A DNA stretch of 10,667 nt from CBFIJI01 sp965662885 (GTDB lineage: Bacteria > Bacteroidota > Bacteroidia > Flavobacteriales > Flavobacteriaceae), in assembly GCA_965662885.1 (NCBI GenBank), contig CBFIJI010000071.1, positions 1 to 10,667 of the forward strand, read 5' to 3'. The translations under genes were made by a program, and so were the position numbers. Under the pieces are notes generated by a model. That model saw nothing but the letters and a program-made list of their open reading frames with translations. It searched no databases and had not been told where the DNA came from. Positions 1 to 7,499 of this stretch are shown piece by piece. Position 1 is the first letter of the stretch. Each line of letters starts with the position of its first letter.

Positions 1-2
1 TT

Positions 3-581
3 GTTGAAAAATTAAGTGGTGGCGAACGCAAACGTTTGTATCTGTGTACCGTACTGATACAAAACCCCAATTTCTTGATCCTTGACGAACCCACCAACGA
101 TTTGGATATTGTTACTCTAAATGTGTTGGAAAGTTTTTTACTGGATTTTCCAGGATGTTTGATCGTCGTTTCACACGACCGCTATTTTATGGATAAAATT
201 GTGGACCATCTATTTGTTTTTAAAGGACAAGGACTAGTTGATGACTTTCCAGGTAATTACTCCGACTTTAGGGCTTATGAAAATAGTGAGGAAAAAGAAC
301 CCCTCTCCGAAACAAGTAAACCTACCGCCAAAAAAGAATGGAAGACACAGGAAAACAAAGCCAATCCCCTGTCCTATCAGGAACAAAAGGAGTTTAAAAA
401 GCTGGAAAAAGAAATTGAAACCTTAGAGCAGAAAAAAGAGATGCTTCAAAATCGGTTTGCAAGTGAACCACTTGAAGCCCAAGAAATAAAGGAAATATCC
501 ATCCAACTCAATGCACTGGAAGAACAAATTACAACGAAAACAGATCGCTGGTTAGCACTTTCTTTACTTATGGAAGAGTAA
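3..581 (+). CDS. uup: ABC-F family ATPase, Uup type (5' end outside the window)
   Basis: This is the C-terminal 192 residues of a soluble tandem-ABC ATPase; the reading frame is open to the left edge, so the start lies outside the window. Visible motifs are the ABC signature LSGGERKR (frame starting at base 3), the Walker B LILDEPTNDLD with the EPTNDLD form typical of ABC-F proteins, and the switch histidine in SHDRYF. After the nucleotide-binding domain comes a charged linker and then a Lys/Glu-rich coiled coil (about codons 120-192) ending in a DRWLAL-like tail. That tail matches the C-terminal domain of Uup rather than that of EttA. ABC-F proteins lack membrane segments and act on the ribosome; Uup is also linked to DNA metabolism (transposon excision) in E. 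coli. The family call is secure; the Uup subtype is inferred from the coiled-coil tail. No clear terminator follows it before the next gene. Confidence 0.93.
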   Translation, partial: VEKLSGGERKRLYLCTVLIQNPNFLILDEPTNDLDIVTLNVLESFLLDFPGCLIVVSHDRYFMDKIVDHLFVFKGQGLVDDFPGNYSDFRAYENSEEKEPLSETSKPTAKKEWKTQENKANPLSYQEQKEFKKLEKEIETLEQKKEMLQNRFASEPLEAQEIKEISIQLNALEEQITTKTDRWLALSLLMEE

Positions 582-692
582 TTGCCCCCTCTTCGTGTAA
601 TCAGAAGTTTCCATTTTACAAAAACCCTTCTTCTTCTTTAGACGTTGTCCGTCAAAAAATTTTTATCTTAGTAGTGTCTTAAATCGAATACA

Positions 693-1136
693 ATGAAGAA
701 TCTACTACTCTTATGTTTTTGTTTTTGTTGGGTTAGCCTGATTAATGCACAAGAATTGAGTGTTGACCAACAAAACAACTTCAGCATCGGGGAGAACCAT
801 ATTGATCAACAAGAATTAAAAAAGCTTTTAAAAGAACATCCACTTGTATTAAAAACCTATCAGAAAGGAAGACTCCAATATGTTACTGGAGGAATTCTGC
901 TCCTCTCTGGAGGAGGTTTACTTGGTTATGAAATTGGGCGAGTTACCAATGGAAATGACCCCAACTGGCAAGTAGTAGGTATTGAAGCTGGAATTGTTGC
1001 TTTAGGACTGTTGGTCAGTAAAGGATATAAAAAGAAATACAAAAAAGCAGTTGATTTTTACAACATATCCAAAAAACAAAAAAAACCAAGCCTAAAACCT
1101 TCAAAAAAAGGCATTGGCTTACTCCTCCAATTTTAG
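693..1136 (+). CDS. small exported/membrane protein of unknown function
   Basis: I do not recognise a named family for this 147-residue protein. The N-terminus is a classic signal peptide (hydrophobic residues 4-18, likely cleavage after A19 in INAQ). A polar segment (20-60) follows, then a glycine-rich hydrophobic stretch (64-82, containing LLLSGGGLLGY), a short NGNDPN turn, and a second hydrophobic stretch (92-109). The tail (110-140) is very rich in lysine, so the two helices probably form a hairpin in the inner membrane with the basic tail in the cytoplasm. Upstream, TTG at 645-647 and TATCTTAG at 664-671 loosely resemble the Bacteroidota -33/-7 promoter (TTTG / TAnnTTTG), although the 16-base spacing is shorter than usual. 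It lies 111 bp after the ABC-F gene, same strand, and converges on the propeller gene. Its stop codon sits in the loop of a hairpin shared with that gene. Confidence 0.75.
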   Translation: MKNLLLLCFCFCWVSLINAQELSVDQQNNFSIGENHIDQQELKKLLKEHPLVLKTYQKGRLQYVTGGILLLSGGGLLGYEIGRVTNGNDPNWQVVGIEAGIVALGLLVSKGYKKKYKKAVDFYNISKKQKKPSLKPSKKGIGLLLQF

Positions 1137-1149
1137 TGAAGTAAGCCAA
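1103..1149 (-). terminator. convergent-gene hairpin, intrinsic terminator for the minus-strand unit
   Basis: TTGGCTTAC (1114-1122) pairs perfectly with GTAAGCCAA (1141-1149), and an extra T-A pair extends the stem to 10 bp around a 16-base loop. Read on the minus strand, the stem is followed four bases later by a run of seven T (complement of 1103-1109), which fits a terminator for the propeller gene ending at 1174. On the plus strand the downstream tract is only pyrimidine-rich, so termination in that direction is less certain. The left arm lies inside the last codons of the plus-strand gene. Confidence 0.7.
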
Positions 1150-1173
1150 AATGTGCTTCCCTTTTCTTTCTAT

Positions 1174-4100
1174 TTATTCGGAACGAACAACAGCATCTTC
1201 GGCAATCATTAATGGATCGATGTTTAATGCTTTATATGCTTTATTAAAGGCACCCATATCTTTTTCAATGATCTCGTTTAAAGTTTCCCGATGGCTTTTC
1301 CACTCTTGTTGAAGATCCGCCAAACGCTGTTTGGCCCCTCCAGTAACTTTAGGATCAGCAGTATCCACAAATCCTTTAAGATGCATCAATTGAGCATTGA
1401 GTTTGTTGTTGAAATTAATCACATCCTGAAAGGTCTTTTGATTCGGTTGGATCAAGGCTTCCTCCCACTCTTGTAAGCGTTTTGAAATCGTTTTCCCTAA
1501 GGCCACTAAATCAGCATATTTATCAGCATCCCCCAAGGTTTTAAAATGATGCTCCAATTGCGACTGCACCAAACGCATCGTATTTACAGATTCATGAATA
1601 TCGTGGATAGCCTTTGCTATGGCATCTAAAACCTTTTGTTGCTCTTGATAGTCAGCATCATCTGCCACGATATTAGGATCAGCCAAAAGAGTTAACTCGG
1701 TAGTACTGCTTTTATCCTGATAGTAAATTTTTGCAGAATAGGTTCCTGGAGCAACTAAAGAACCGTTGTAACTTCCGTAAACAAATACGTTGTCAACCGA
1801 AGGCAGTTGTTCGCCTCTCAAATCCCAATGGAATCGGTTGAATCCTTTTTTAGCGGGTAATGGTTTTTGAGCACTAGGTCCTCCGGGCCAAGATTTTTTC
1901 TTTTCCGGCTTTATACTGGAATAGGTTCTAATGACTTGATCATTTTTCAAGATTTCTAGACGTACTTCCAAAGAGTCGGAGGTTTCGGGTAAATAATAAT
2001 CCAACAATACCCCTGCTTTGGGGTTTTGTCCAATCGTTGCTTTCGGATTACGTGCTTGTCCTCCTACAATACGGTAAGTGTCTTTTGGCGTTAAAATTTT
2101 TAAATCAGCAACTCCCTCAGAAAATTGAATAGGGGTCAAATCATCCAAAATCCAAAAAGACCGTCCAGCGGTTGCAGCAATTAAGTCGTTGTCTTGAATA
2201 TAGAGATCATTTATTGGAACAACAGGTAAATTAAGTTGTAAGGAAATCCAATTTTTTCCATCATTTTTGGAGATATAAAGCCCCGTTTCTGTTCCTGCAT
2301 AAAGCAATCCGGGAACTTTTTTATCGGCACGTACTACCCTTGGAAAATTATGTACTCCTTCAAGACCGTCAACAATGGATGTCCATGTTGCCCCATAGTC
2401 ATTGGTCTTAAAAACATAAGGATTTAAGTCCATCGATTTATAACGCATCACGACCATATAAGCAGTAGCAGGATCAAACGGAGATACTTCAATGCTGTTG
2501 ATGATTCCTTCTTGGAGTCCTTTGGGGGTTACGTTTTCCCATGTGGTTCCTCCATTCCGAGTGAGGTGGACCAGACCGTCATCACTTCCAGCCCAAAGCA
2601 CCTTATCATCGTGTGGAGAAGCCACCAAACTCATCAGCGTATTGTAATTCTCACCCCCAGCGGCTTCATTGGTAAAGGGAACCCCTCCTGGACCTTGTTT
2701 ATTTTTCTCATTACGTGTTAAATCGGGACTAATCACTTCCCAATCCAAACCTGCATTTACTGTTTTAAACACGACATTTCCAGCATGATAAATCACCTGA
2801 GGGTTTTGTGGGGAACTAATAATGGGCGCATTCCAATTGTAACGGTATTTAAAATCTTTCGGTTCGATACTCAATCCCAGTTCAGGGTATTGCTTAATCC
2901 CTTTTGATTCTTGCGTTACACGATCCCATCGATCAATAATTCCTTGATAGCACCCTCCAAAAACGGTTTGGGGATTGTTTGGATCAAAAGCAAGAAACGC
3001 ACTTTCACATCCGGCAACGGAATACCAATCTTTCCAATCAATACCCCCATCGTTGGTTCTACTTTTAATCCCTATGGCCGAATTATCTTGTTGTCCACCA
3101 TAAACATGGTAAGGGACTTGCTGGTCCGCAATCACCCGATAAAATTGTGCAGTTGGTTGATTTTGTTGGGTACTCCAACTTTTTCCACCATTGGTAGAGA
3201 CATTGGCTCCTCCATCGTTGGAATTAATCATGACCTGGTTGTTTTGAGGATGAATCCATAAATGGTGGTTATCGCCATGAGGAGTGGGTATGGTTTGAAA
3301 GGTTTTTCCTTTGTCAATAGATTTTAAGGCTGGAGCATTTAAAACATAGACCACATTTTCATCAACAGGGTCAGCAAAAACTTCCATATAATACCAAGAC
3401 CGTGCTACTGTTACTCGATCTTTATTGACTTGTTTCCATTTTTTACCACCATCATCAGAACGGTACACTCCTGCTTTTTCGCCTTCTGCTTCAATATTCG
3501 CATAAACGATTTGACTATTTGCACGAGAGACTGAAATTCCAGCTTTCCCCATCGGGTGGGGTAATCCTTCCTCCATCAATGTCCATTGGTCTCCACCATC
3601 AGTAGATTTATAGAGACCAGAGGAAGGTCCTCCAGACTGCATTTGCCATGGCTTTCGCTGGTGTTCCCACATTGCAGCGTACAAAATCCGAGGATTGTTG
3701 TTGTCCATACTTAAAGAGGCTGCTCCAGTAGTCGCATCCACATACAATACTTTTTCCCAATTTAGGCCACCATCAACTGTACGGTAAATTCCACGTTCTT
3801 TACTGGGCCCAAATTGTGCACCTTGTACTGCTACATAAAAAATCTCTGGATTGGTTGGATGGATTTCAATATTGGCAATATGACGTGAATTATCCAACCC
3901 AATATGTTTCCATGTTGCTCCGGCATCGGTAGATTTATAAACACCATCACCCATGGAAGTCATCACCCCACGTGCAGCATGTTCCCCCATACCCACCACA
4001 ACTACATTGGGATCGCTTTCTGAAACCGCTATGGCTCCAACGGTTCCTGTTTTAAAAAATCCATCCGAAATATTTTTCCAATGCTGTCCGTTGTCTTCTG

Positions 4101-4335
4101 TTTTCCATACACCTCCGCCAGTAGTTCCCATATAAAAGGTAGCAGATGCCTTGACAACTCCTGTTGAAGTAACACTCCGACCTCCTCGAAAAGGACCAAT
4201 GTTTCTCCATTCCAAACCATTGTACGTGGTTTCCGCAGCTACGGCTTCATTTTTTTTCTTTCGTTTATTTTGGGCTTGTAGCGGTACAAGGAAGAATAAA
4301 GCACAAAGGATAGATATGTATTTAGAAAAATTCAT
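1174..4335 (-). CDS. secreted Asp-box (BNR/sortilin-like) beta-propeller protein
   Basis: This 1053-residue exported protein has a signal peptide (1-21, cleavage after the A of LQAQ) and a long repeat region. I count twelve Asp-box-like motifs of the form S/T-x-D/N-x-G-x-x-W/F, starting at residues 79, 135, 186, 244, 293, 339, 380, 427, 525, 592, 644 and 689. They suggest two successive beta-propellers, as in sortilin/VPS10 and BNR 'glycosyl hydrolase' entries. Residues about 830-885 (HWDLRGEQ ... APGTYSAKIYY) resemble an Ig-like FlgD/WDLR module. The last 165 residues are predicted helical. Databases often call such proteins glycosyl hydrolases, but Asp boxes are structural, and I see no catalytic site that proves sugar cleavage. 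It may bind or process an extracellular or outer-membrane ligand. There is no recognisable C-terminal T9SS sorting domain, so it may be periplasmic. It starts 17 bp after the upstream serine hydrolase gene and so is very likely co-transcribed with it. Confidence 0.88.
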   Translation of the reverse strand: MNFSKYISILCALFFLVPLQAQNKRKKKNEAVAAETTYNGLEWRNIGPFRGGRSVTSTGVVKASATFYMGTTGGGVWKTEDNGQHWKNISDGFFKTGTVGAIAVSESDPNVVVVGMGEHAARGVMTSMGDGVYKSTDAGATWKHIGLDNSRHIANIEIHPTNPEIFYVAVQGAQFGPSKERGIYRTVDGGLNWEKVLYVDATTGAASLSMDNNNPRILYAAMWEHQRKPWQMQSGGPSSGLYKSTDGGDQWTLMEEGLPHPMGKAGISVSRANSQIVYANIEAEGEKAGVYRSDDGGKKWKQVNKDRVTVARSWYYMEVFADPVDENVVYVLNAPALKSIDKGKTFQTIPTPHGDNHHLWIHPQNNQVMINSNDGGANVSTNGGKSWSTQQNQPTAQFYRVIADQQVPYHVYGGQQDNSAIGIKSRTNDGGIDWKDWYSVAGCESAFLAFDPNNPQTVFGGCYQGIIDRWDRVTQESKGIKQYPELGLSIEPKDFKYRYNWNAPIISSPQNPQVIYHAGNVVFKTVNAGLDWEVISPDLTRNEKNKQGPGGVPFTNEAAGGENYNTLMSLVASPHDDKVLWAGSDDGLVHLTRNGGTTWENVTPKGLQEGIINSIEVSPFDPATAYMVVMRYKSMDLNPYVFKTNDYGATWTSIVDGLEGVHNFPRVVRADKKVPGLLYAGTETGLYISKNDGKNWISLQLNLPVVPINDLYIQDNDLIAATAGRSFWILDDLTPIQFSEGVADLKILTPKDTYRIVGGQARNPKATIGQNPKAGVLLDYYLPETSDSLEVRLEILKNDQVIRTYSSIKPEKKKSWPGGPSAQKPLPAKKGFNRFHWDLRGEQLPSVDNVFVYGSYNGSLVAPGTYSAKIYYQDKSSTTELTLLADPNIVADDADYQEQQKVLDAIAKAIHDIHESVNTMRLVQSQLEHHFKTLGDADKYADLVALGKTISKRLQEWEEALIQPNQKTFQDVINFNNKLNAQLMHLKGFVDTADPKVTGGAKQRLADLQQEWKSHRETLNEIIEKDMGAFNKAYKALNIDPLMIAEDAVVRSE

Positions 4336-4352
4336 GTGATTCTTTTTTTAAT

Positions 4353-5621
4353 TTATTTAATTATGGATTGAAAGACCAGCTCTCTAAACGCTGTAGAGGT
4401 CGGGTCATTCCCTATGTTTTGTGTTTGTTTGTAAATTAGACCTACAACATTTTCTTTTGGGTCGGCAAAATAACTGGTATTAAAATACCCGCCCCATGTT
4501 AGGGTTCCTACACTTCCTGCGCCTCCTTTATCGTATTGATTTTTAGATAAAATTCCAAAGGCTAGTCCATATTCAAAATCACTTCCATTTTTTAGCTGGT
4601 CGGAGAAAATCAGTTCACTTGTTTTCTTGCCAATAAACTGAGTTCCATTGGCTTTACCACCATCTAGAAAAAGTTGTAAAAATTTAGCATAATCTTCAAC
4701 AGTACTTGAAAGTCCGGCCCCTCCAGAAAAAAATGTTTGTGCGCCTTTCATAGGATAATTTTCATCGTAAAAGGCTCCTTTAAAGAGTTCCCATTGGCCT
4801 TCTTTTTTTGTTTGAATGTGCACCAGTCGTTCGTGGTGAGTTTCTGGAAGATAGAAATACGTGTCCTGCATATCCAACGGCTCGAAAATACGTGTTTCCA
4901 AAAAGGTGTCAAATTTTTGTCCAGACATCAATTCAATAAAATAACCCAAAACATCTAGACCTTCGCTATAGGTAAATTGCTTACCAGGTTCATGATGTAA
5001 GGGTAAGGTGGCCAATTTTTTTATATTTTCCTCGATACTTACTTCCTCCGTGGTGAAAAGATCAACAATACCTGCTTTATGATAAATGGCCTTAAAGCGT
5101 GGGTCACCATCAATTACACCGTAGCCCAGCCCAGAGGTATGTGTTAGTAAATGGCGGATAGTGATTTTTGTTTCAACAGCTTTGGTTGTAAAGGTACTGT
5201 CCGCAGGATTAAACGTATCTAAAACTCCAACGCCTTCAAATTCAGGGATATATTTTTCTATGGGATCATCCAAGAAAAATTTACCTTCTTCCCAAAGCAT
5301 CAATACCCCTAAAGAAGTTATGGCTTTGGACATGGAAGCGATTCGAAAGATATGATCTGTTTGAAAAGCTGTCTGTGTTTCAGGGTTTTCAATCCCAAAA
5401 GCTTTTTTGTATACTACCGTTCCGTTTCGTGCCACCAATGCTACTGCCCCAGGAATAATACTGTCCTTAATGGCTTGATTCAAATAAGCATCAATCCGCT
5501 CCAAGCGTTCGGAATCAATCCCTAATTGCTCTGGCGTTCCTTTGGTATTTTGATTGGAAACATCGCAAGAAGTTAAGAATACAATGCAACAAAAGGTGAT
5601 AAGAATATTTTTAGTCTTCAT
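4353..5621 (-). CDS. lipoprotein serine hydrolase, family VIII esterase / class C beta-lactamase fold
   Basis: A 422-residue serine hydrolase of the beta-lactamase superfamily, anchored as a lipoprotein. I chose the ATG at 5619-5621 because it is followed directly by a lipoprotein signal peptide with lipobox LTSC (lipidated Cys19). A more upstream ATG (5708) is in frame but would bury this signal behind 29 polar residues. The nucleophile motif is S96-M-S-K99 (SxxK), followed by the HLLTHTSGL block (157-165) characteristic of the family. The second motif is Y218-S-E rather than YxN, and the third is W376-G-G in place of KTG. The WGG motif and YS-x-x-x-DVLG context match EstB-like family VIII carboxylesterases more closely than true AmpC enzymes, so esterase or peptidase activity is likelier than antibiotic resistance; the substrate is unknown. 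It is the first gene of a unit with the Asp-box protein 17 bp downstream. Confidence 0.9.
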   Translation of the reverse strand: MKTKNILITFCCIVFLTSCDVSNQNTKGTPEQLGIDSERLERIDAYLNQAIKDSIIPGAVALVARNGTVVYKKAFGIENPETQTAFQTDHIFRIASMSKAITSLGVLMLWEEGKFFLDDPIEKYIPEFEGVGVLDTFNPADSTFTTKAVETKITIRHLLTHTSGLGYGVIDGDPRFKAIYHKAGIVDLFTTEEVSIEENIKKLATLPLHHEPGKQFTYSEGLDVLGYFIELMSGQKFDTFLETRIFEPLDMQDTYFYLPETHHERLVHIQTKKEGQWELFKGAFYDENYPMKGAQTFFSGGAGLSSTVEDYAKFLQLFLDGGKANGTQFIGKKTSELIFSDQLKNGSDFEYGLAFGILSKNQYDKGGAGSVGTLTWGGYFNTSYFADPKENVVGLIYKQTQNIGNDPTSTAFRELVFQSIIK

Positions 5622-5929
5622 ACTTTTTTGGTTTTGTTCTAAATTAACAAATTTTAATGAAGATGTACTATTTTGAATAAAACGTCTTTTCGAGGATAAT
5701 TTTAACATTTATAATAAACCGTTAAATTTTTGTTGAACCCATCAATTGAGGAAGGCTAAGTAATGGTTGTGGTGTATCCTAAATATTCCAAAAGAAGGGG
5801 GAAATGAATTAAAAAAGACTTAAATCTAGGTATTTAAAATCAGTTGCTGCTTTTGGGTCTTGTACACAAAACAAGATGATTAAGAATCAAACAGAAAAGT
5901 GTATTTTTAAACTTTAATCAACTATAAAG
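5622..5929. other. divergent intergenic region between serine hydrolase and BI-1 genes
   Basis: This 308-bp AT-rich spacer must carry the promoters for both divergent genes. I see no convincing TTTG / TAnnTTTG promoter pair on either strand. The first 87 bases (to 5708) are open in frame with the serine hydrolase but are probably its 5' leader. The only notable structure is an inverted repeat, TCTTGT at 5858-5863 and ACAAGA at 5871-5876, about 54 bp before the BI-1 start. No small gene is evident. Confidence 0.5.
5858..5876. repeat. short inverted repeat upstream of the BI-1 gene, possible operator
   Basis: TCTTGT (5858-5863) and ACAAGA (5871-5876) are perfect 6-bp inverted arms around a 7-base spacer. 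The arms lie 54-72 bp before the ATG at 5930, a position where a dimeric regulator could bind. A repeat this short in AT-rich DNA could also arise by chance, and no T-tract follows, so it is not a terminator. Confidence 0.25.
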
Positions 5930-6673
5930 ATGTCAAAGCATTTAAGCCTTCGTTCCGGAAACCCGGTCTTGTCAAAAAAAACATTTTCCAATAGCTTAAG
6001 TCACTCAAAAAGTGATGTAATGACCATTAACGGTACTGTAAATAAGACAGCAATAAGTTTGTCATTATTGCTCCTAACAGGCTATTGGTGTTATGATCTG
6101 ATGAGTCCTGTTCTATTAATCGGCTGCGCCGTCGGTGGTTTTATTGTTGCACTTATTACCGTATTTAAAAAGCATTGGGCGCCAACCACAGTACCTATTT
6201 ACGCTATTTTGGAAGGGGCTGTTTTAGGCGGTATTTCTTATCAATACAATATGCTCTATGACGGTATTGTTTCCAATGCAATTTTTCTTACAGTGGGTAT
6301 TCTTTTATCACTATTGATGGCCTATAAGTCGGGATGGATTAAGGCTACAGAAAACTTTAAACTAGGGATGTTTGCGGCTGTTGGAGGTATTGCTATTGTT
6401 TATCTCATCAACTTTGTAATGGGATTTTTTGGTTCTTCCATGGGAATTATGAGTATTGAAAATGCATCGATCTACAGTATTGGCTTTAGCCTTATTGTTG
6501 TGGTTATTGCTGCATTGAATTTGGTCCTGGATTTTGATTTTATAGAAGAAGGAGCTGAGCAAGGGGCGCCAAAATACATGGAATGGTATGGTGCTTTTGG
6601 TCTTTTGGTAACCCTTATATGGTTATATCTTGAGATTTTAAGGCTATTAGCGAAATTAAATTCTAGGAAATAA
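5930..6673 (+). CDS. Bax inhibitor-1/YccA family membrane protein
   Basis: A 247-residue polytopic inner-membrane protein of the bacterial BI-1-like branch (the family usually named Bax inhibitor-1/YccA). After a polar cytoplasmic N-terminus (1-38) that includes the family-typical SGNPVLS segment, I see seven hydrophobic helices at about 41-57, 61-79, 86-103, 113-131, 144-165, 181-200 and 219-240. The block NLVLDFDFIEEG (197-208), with acidic residues after helix six, and the following APKYMEWYGAFGLLVTL are hallmarks of this branch. In the structurally studied homologue YetJ of B. subtilis, paired aspartates control pH-sensitive calcium leak; D201 and D203 may correspond, but I cannot align them here. 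The physiological role in bacteria is unclear. The gene is monocistronic, diverges from the hydrolase unit, and converges with the plug-domain gene. The ATG follows an A-rich leader without a clear Shine-Dalgarno sequence. Confidence 0.95.
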   Translation: MSKHLSLRSGNPVLSKKTFSNSLSHSKSDVMTINGTVNKTAISLSLLLLTGYWCYDLMSPVLLIGCAVGGFIVALITVFKKHWAPTTVPIYAILEGAVLGGISYQYNMLYDGIVSNAIFLTVGILLSLLMAYKSGWIKATENFKLGMFAAVGGIAIVYLINFVMGFFGSSMGIMSIENASIYSIGFSLIVVVIAALNLVLDFDFIEEGAEQGAPKYMEWYGAFGLLVTLIWLYLEILRLLAKLNSRK

Positions 6674-6708
6674 AAAGCCCTTTAATCGAACATCAACTAA
6701 AGGGCCTT
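6674..6708 (-). terminator. intrinsic terminator between convergent BI-1 and plug-domain genes
   Basis: GCCCTTTA (6677-6684) pairs with TAAAGGGC (6698-6705), giving an 8-bp stem with a 13-base loop. On the minus strand the stem is immediately followed by TTTTT, so it is best read as the terminator of the minus-strand gene whose stop is at 6733. On the plus strand it begins right after the BI-1 stop codon but is followed by CTTGG, so termination in that direction is likely weaker. Confidence 0.8.
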
Positions 6709-6732
6709 GGCAATGCGTTATAAAAAAGGTTT

Positions 6733-7206
6733 TTAATTTTGACTTTTTTTATAGGTGTTTTCTGTGTTGACCTGTATTACTCCTGCCCGACCTTGGTTTC
6801 CCCAACGTGTCGTTTCAGAAAGTGTTTCAAAAACACGTACTTCCCGAATGGTATTAAATGATATGGTGGGTGGAAAATCATAGATATTATTATCGACAAC
6901 CCATAGAGGATACTTTCTTCCGGTATTCAAGGATTGCGCTGGCCTAAGAACAACTAACCCAGAACTTACATCGATTCGGGCTGTAGGTAAGTGTTCACGA
7001 ATGGCAGCAACAATATTGGGTGCGTTTTCATTAATTCCCCATTCGTTAAGCCCTCTTTTTTTATAACGTTCTATCTGCTTTTCATAGGCCTTTTGTTTTT
7101 TTAATTCCCGGATTTCTTTTTTTGAAAGTTCCTTCGCTTCAATGACCGTTTGGGCTTGTCCAATGATTGAAAATAAAAGAATGGAGAGGAAAAGTAATTT
7201 TTTCAT
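6733..7206 (-). CDS. small secreted protein with an orphan TonB-receptor plug-like domain
   Basis: A 157-residue exported protein: signal peptide 1-18 (cleavage after GQA, leaving Q19), then a strongly charged helical segment (about 24-51, rich in Lys and Glu), then a compact domain at about 60-150. The domain shows the pattern of a TonB-dependent receptor plug: YPLWVVDN (99-106) corresponds to the 'xLyVVDG' strand, IREVRVFETLSETTRWG (120-136) to 'I.sI.VLKdasataiyG', and GRAGVIQVNT (139-148) to 'GanGVIlItT'. No beta-barrel follows, since the reading frame ends nine residues later. A plug domain alone cannot form a transporter. It may be a periplasmic partner for TonB or SusC/RagA-like receptors, or a domain recruited to another purpose; both are inference. 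It is transcribed alone and is terminated by the hairpin at 6674-6708. Confidence 0.8.
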   Translation of the reverse strand: MKKLLFLSILLFSIIGQAQTVIEAKELSKKEIRELKKQKAYEKQIERYKKRGLNEWGINENAPNIVAAIREHLPTARIDVSSGLVVLRPAQSLNTGRKYPLWVVDNNIYDFPPTISFNTIREVRVFETLSETTRWGNQGRAGVIQVNTENTYKKSQN

Positions 7207-7428
7207 AGTTAGTTGATTAATATATAATTACGCATCCAACTCTATCAAGTATAATGCCAAGACCAAAATTAACTTTATTATTTTTTATTCGGCTACTTTT
7301 TAATTTAAAATACTGTTAAAAGCCAATATGAAAATCGGTGCATGTTTTGAAAAAGTGGAATGTTCAGGATAAAAAAAGTTATTAAATCAAGGGACGAAAT
7401 TTATTTTGAAGACCATTAAAAATACTCC

Positions 7429-7463
7429 AAAAAAAAAAGCCTTCAGAACTTATTTCCAAAGGC
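7429..7463 (-). terminator. orphan minus-strand intrinsic terminator with a T10 tract
   Basis: On the minus strand GCCTTT (7463-7458) pairs with GAAGGC (7444-7439) through five Watson-Crick pairs and one U-G pair, closing a 13-base loop, and ten consecutive T follow at once (complement of A 7429-7438). Nothing annotated ends here on that strand: the nearest minus-strand start upstream belongs to the SET/PHP unit, which terminates near 8427. It lies 222 bp upstream of the plug-domain gene start, so it could also work as an attenuator in a long leader of that gene. Confidence 0.65.
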
Positions 7464-7499
7464 CATAACCATAAACCAATTCATCATCGAAGAATTGAC
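7429..7499 (-). ncRNA. candidate small RNA of about 70 nt ending in an intrinsic terminator
   Basis: Read on the minus strand, 7499-7475 can fold as an 8-bp hairpin (GTCAATTC / GAATTGGT, with two G-U pairs and a 9-base loop). It is followed by the terminator hairpin and its T10 tract, ending near 7429. TATGTTTA (minus strand, 7511-7504) differs at one fixed position from the Bacteroidota -7 box TAnnTTTG, and would place a transcription start just before the first hairpin; I see no good -33 element. No annotated gene reads into this terminator from the right on the minus strand, because the neighbour there, PepSY-TM, runs the other way. A tiny peptide gene is an alternative: a 14-codon ATG frame at 7487-7443, or a start-less 29-codon frame at 7539-7450 ending in ELVYGYGLWK. 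The signal is structural only, and I cannot match it to a known RNA family. Confidence 0.35.

Noticed and set aside
2911..3261. 116-codon plus-strand frame inside the propeller gene
   Set aside because: It is a shadow of the Asp-box protein on the opposite strand, without family motifs.
1174..4335. Calling the propeller protein a sialidase or glycosyl hydrolase
   Set aside because: Asp boxes are structural repeats; I could not identify a sialidase arginine triad or other catalytic set.
5622..5708. N-terminal extension of the serine hydrolase to the ATG at 5706-5708
   Set aside because: It adds 29 mostly polar residues ahead of a complete lipoprotein signal peptide with lipobox LTSC, which must be N-terminal to work.
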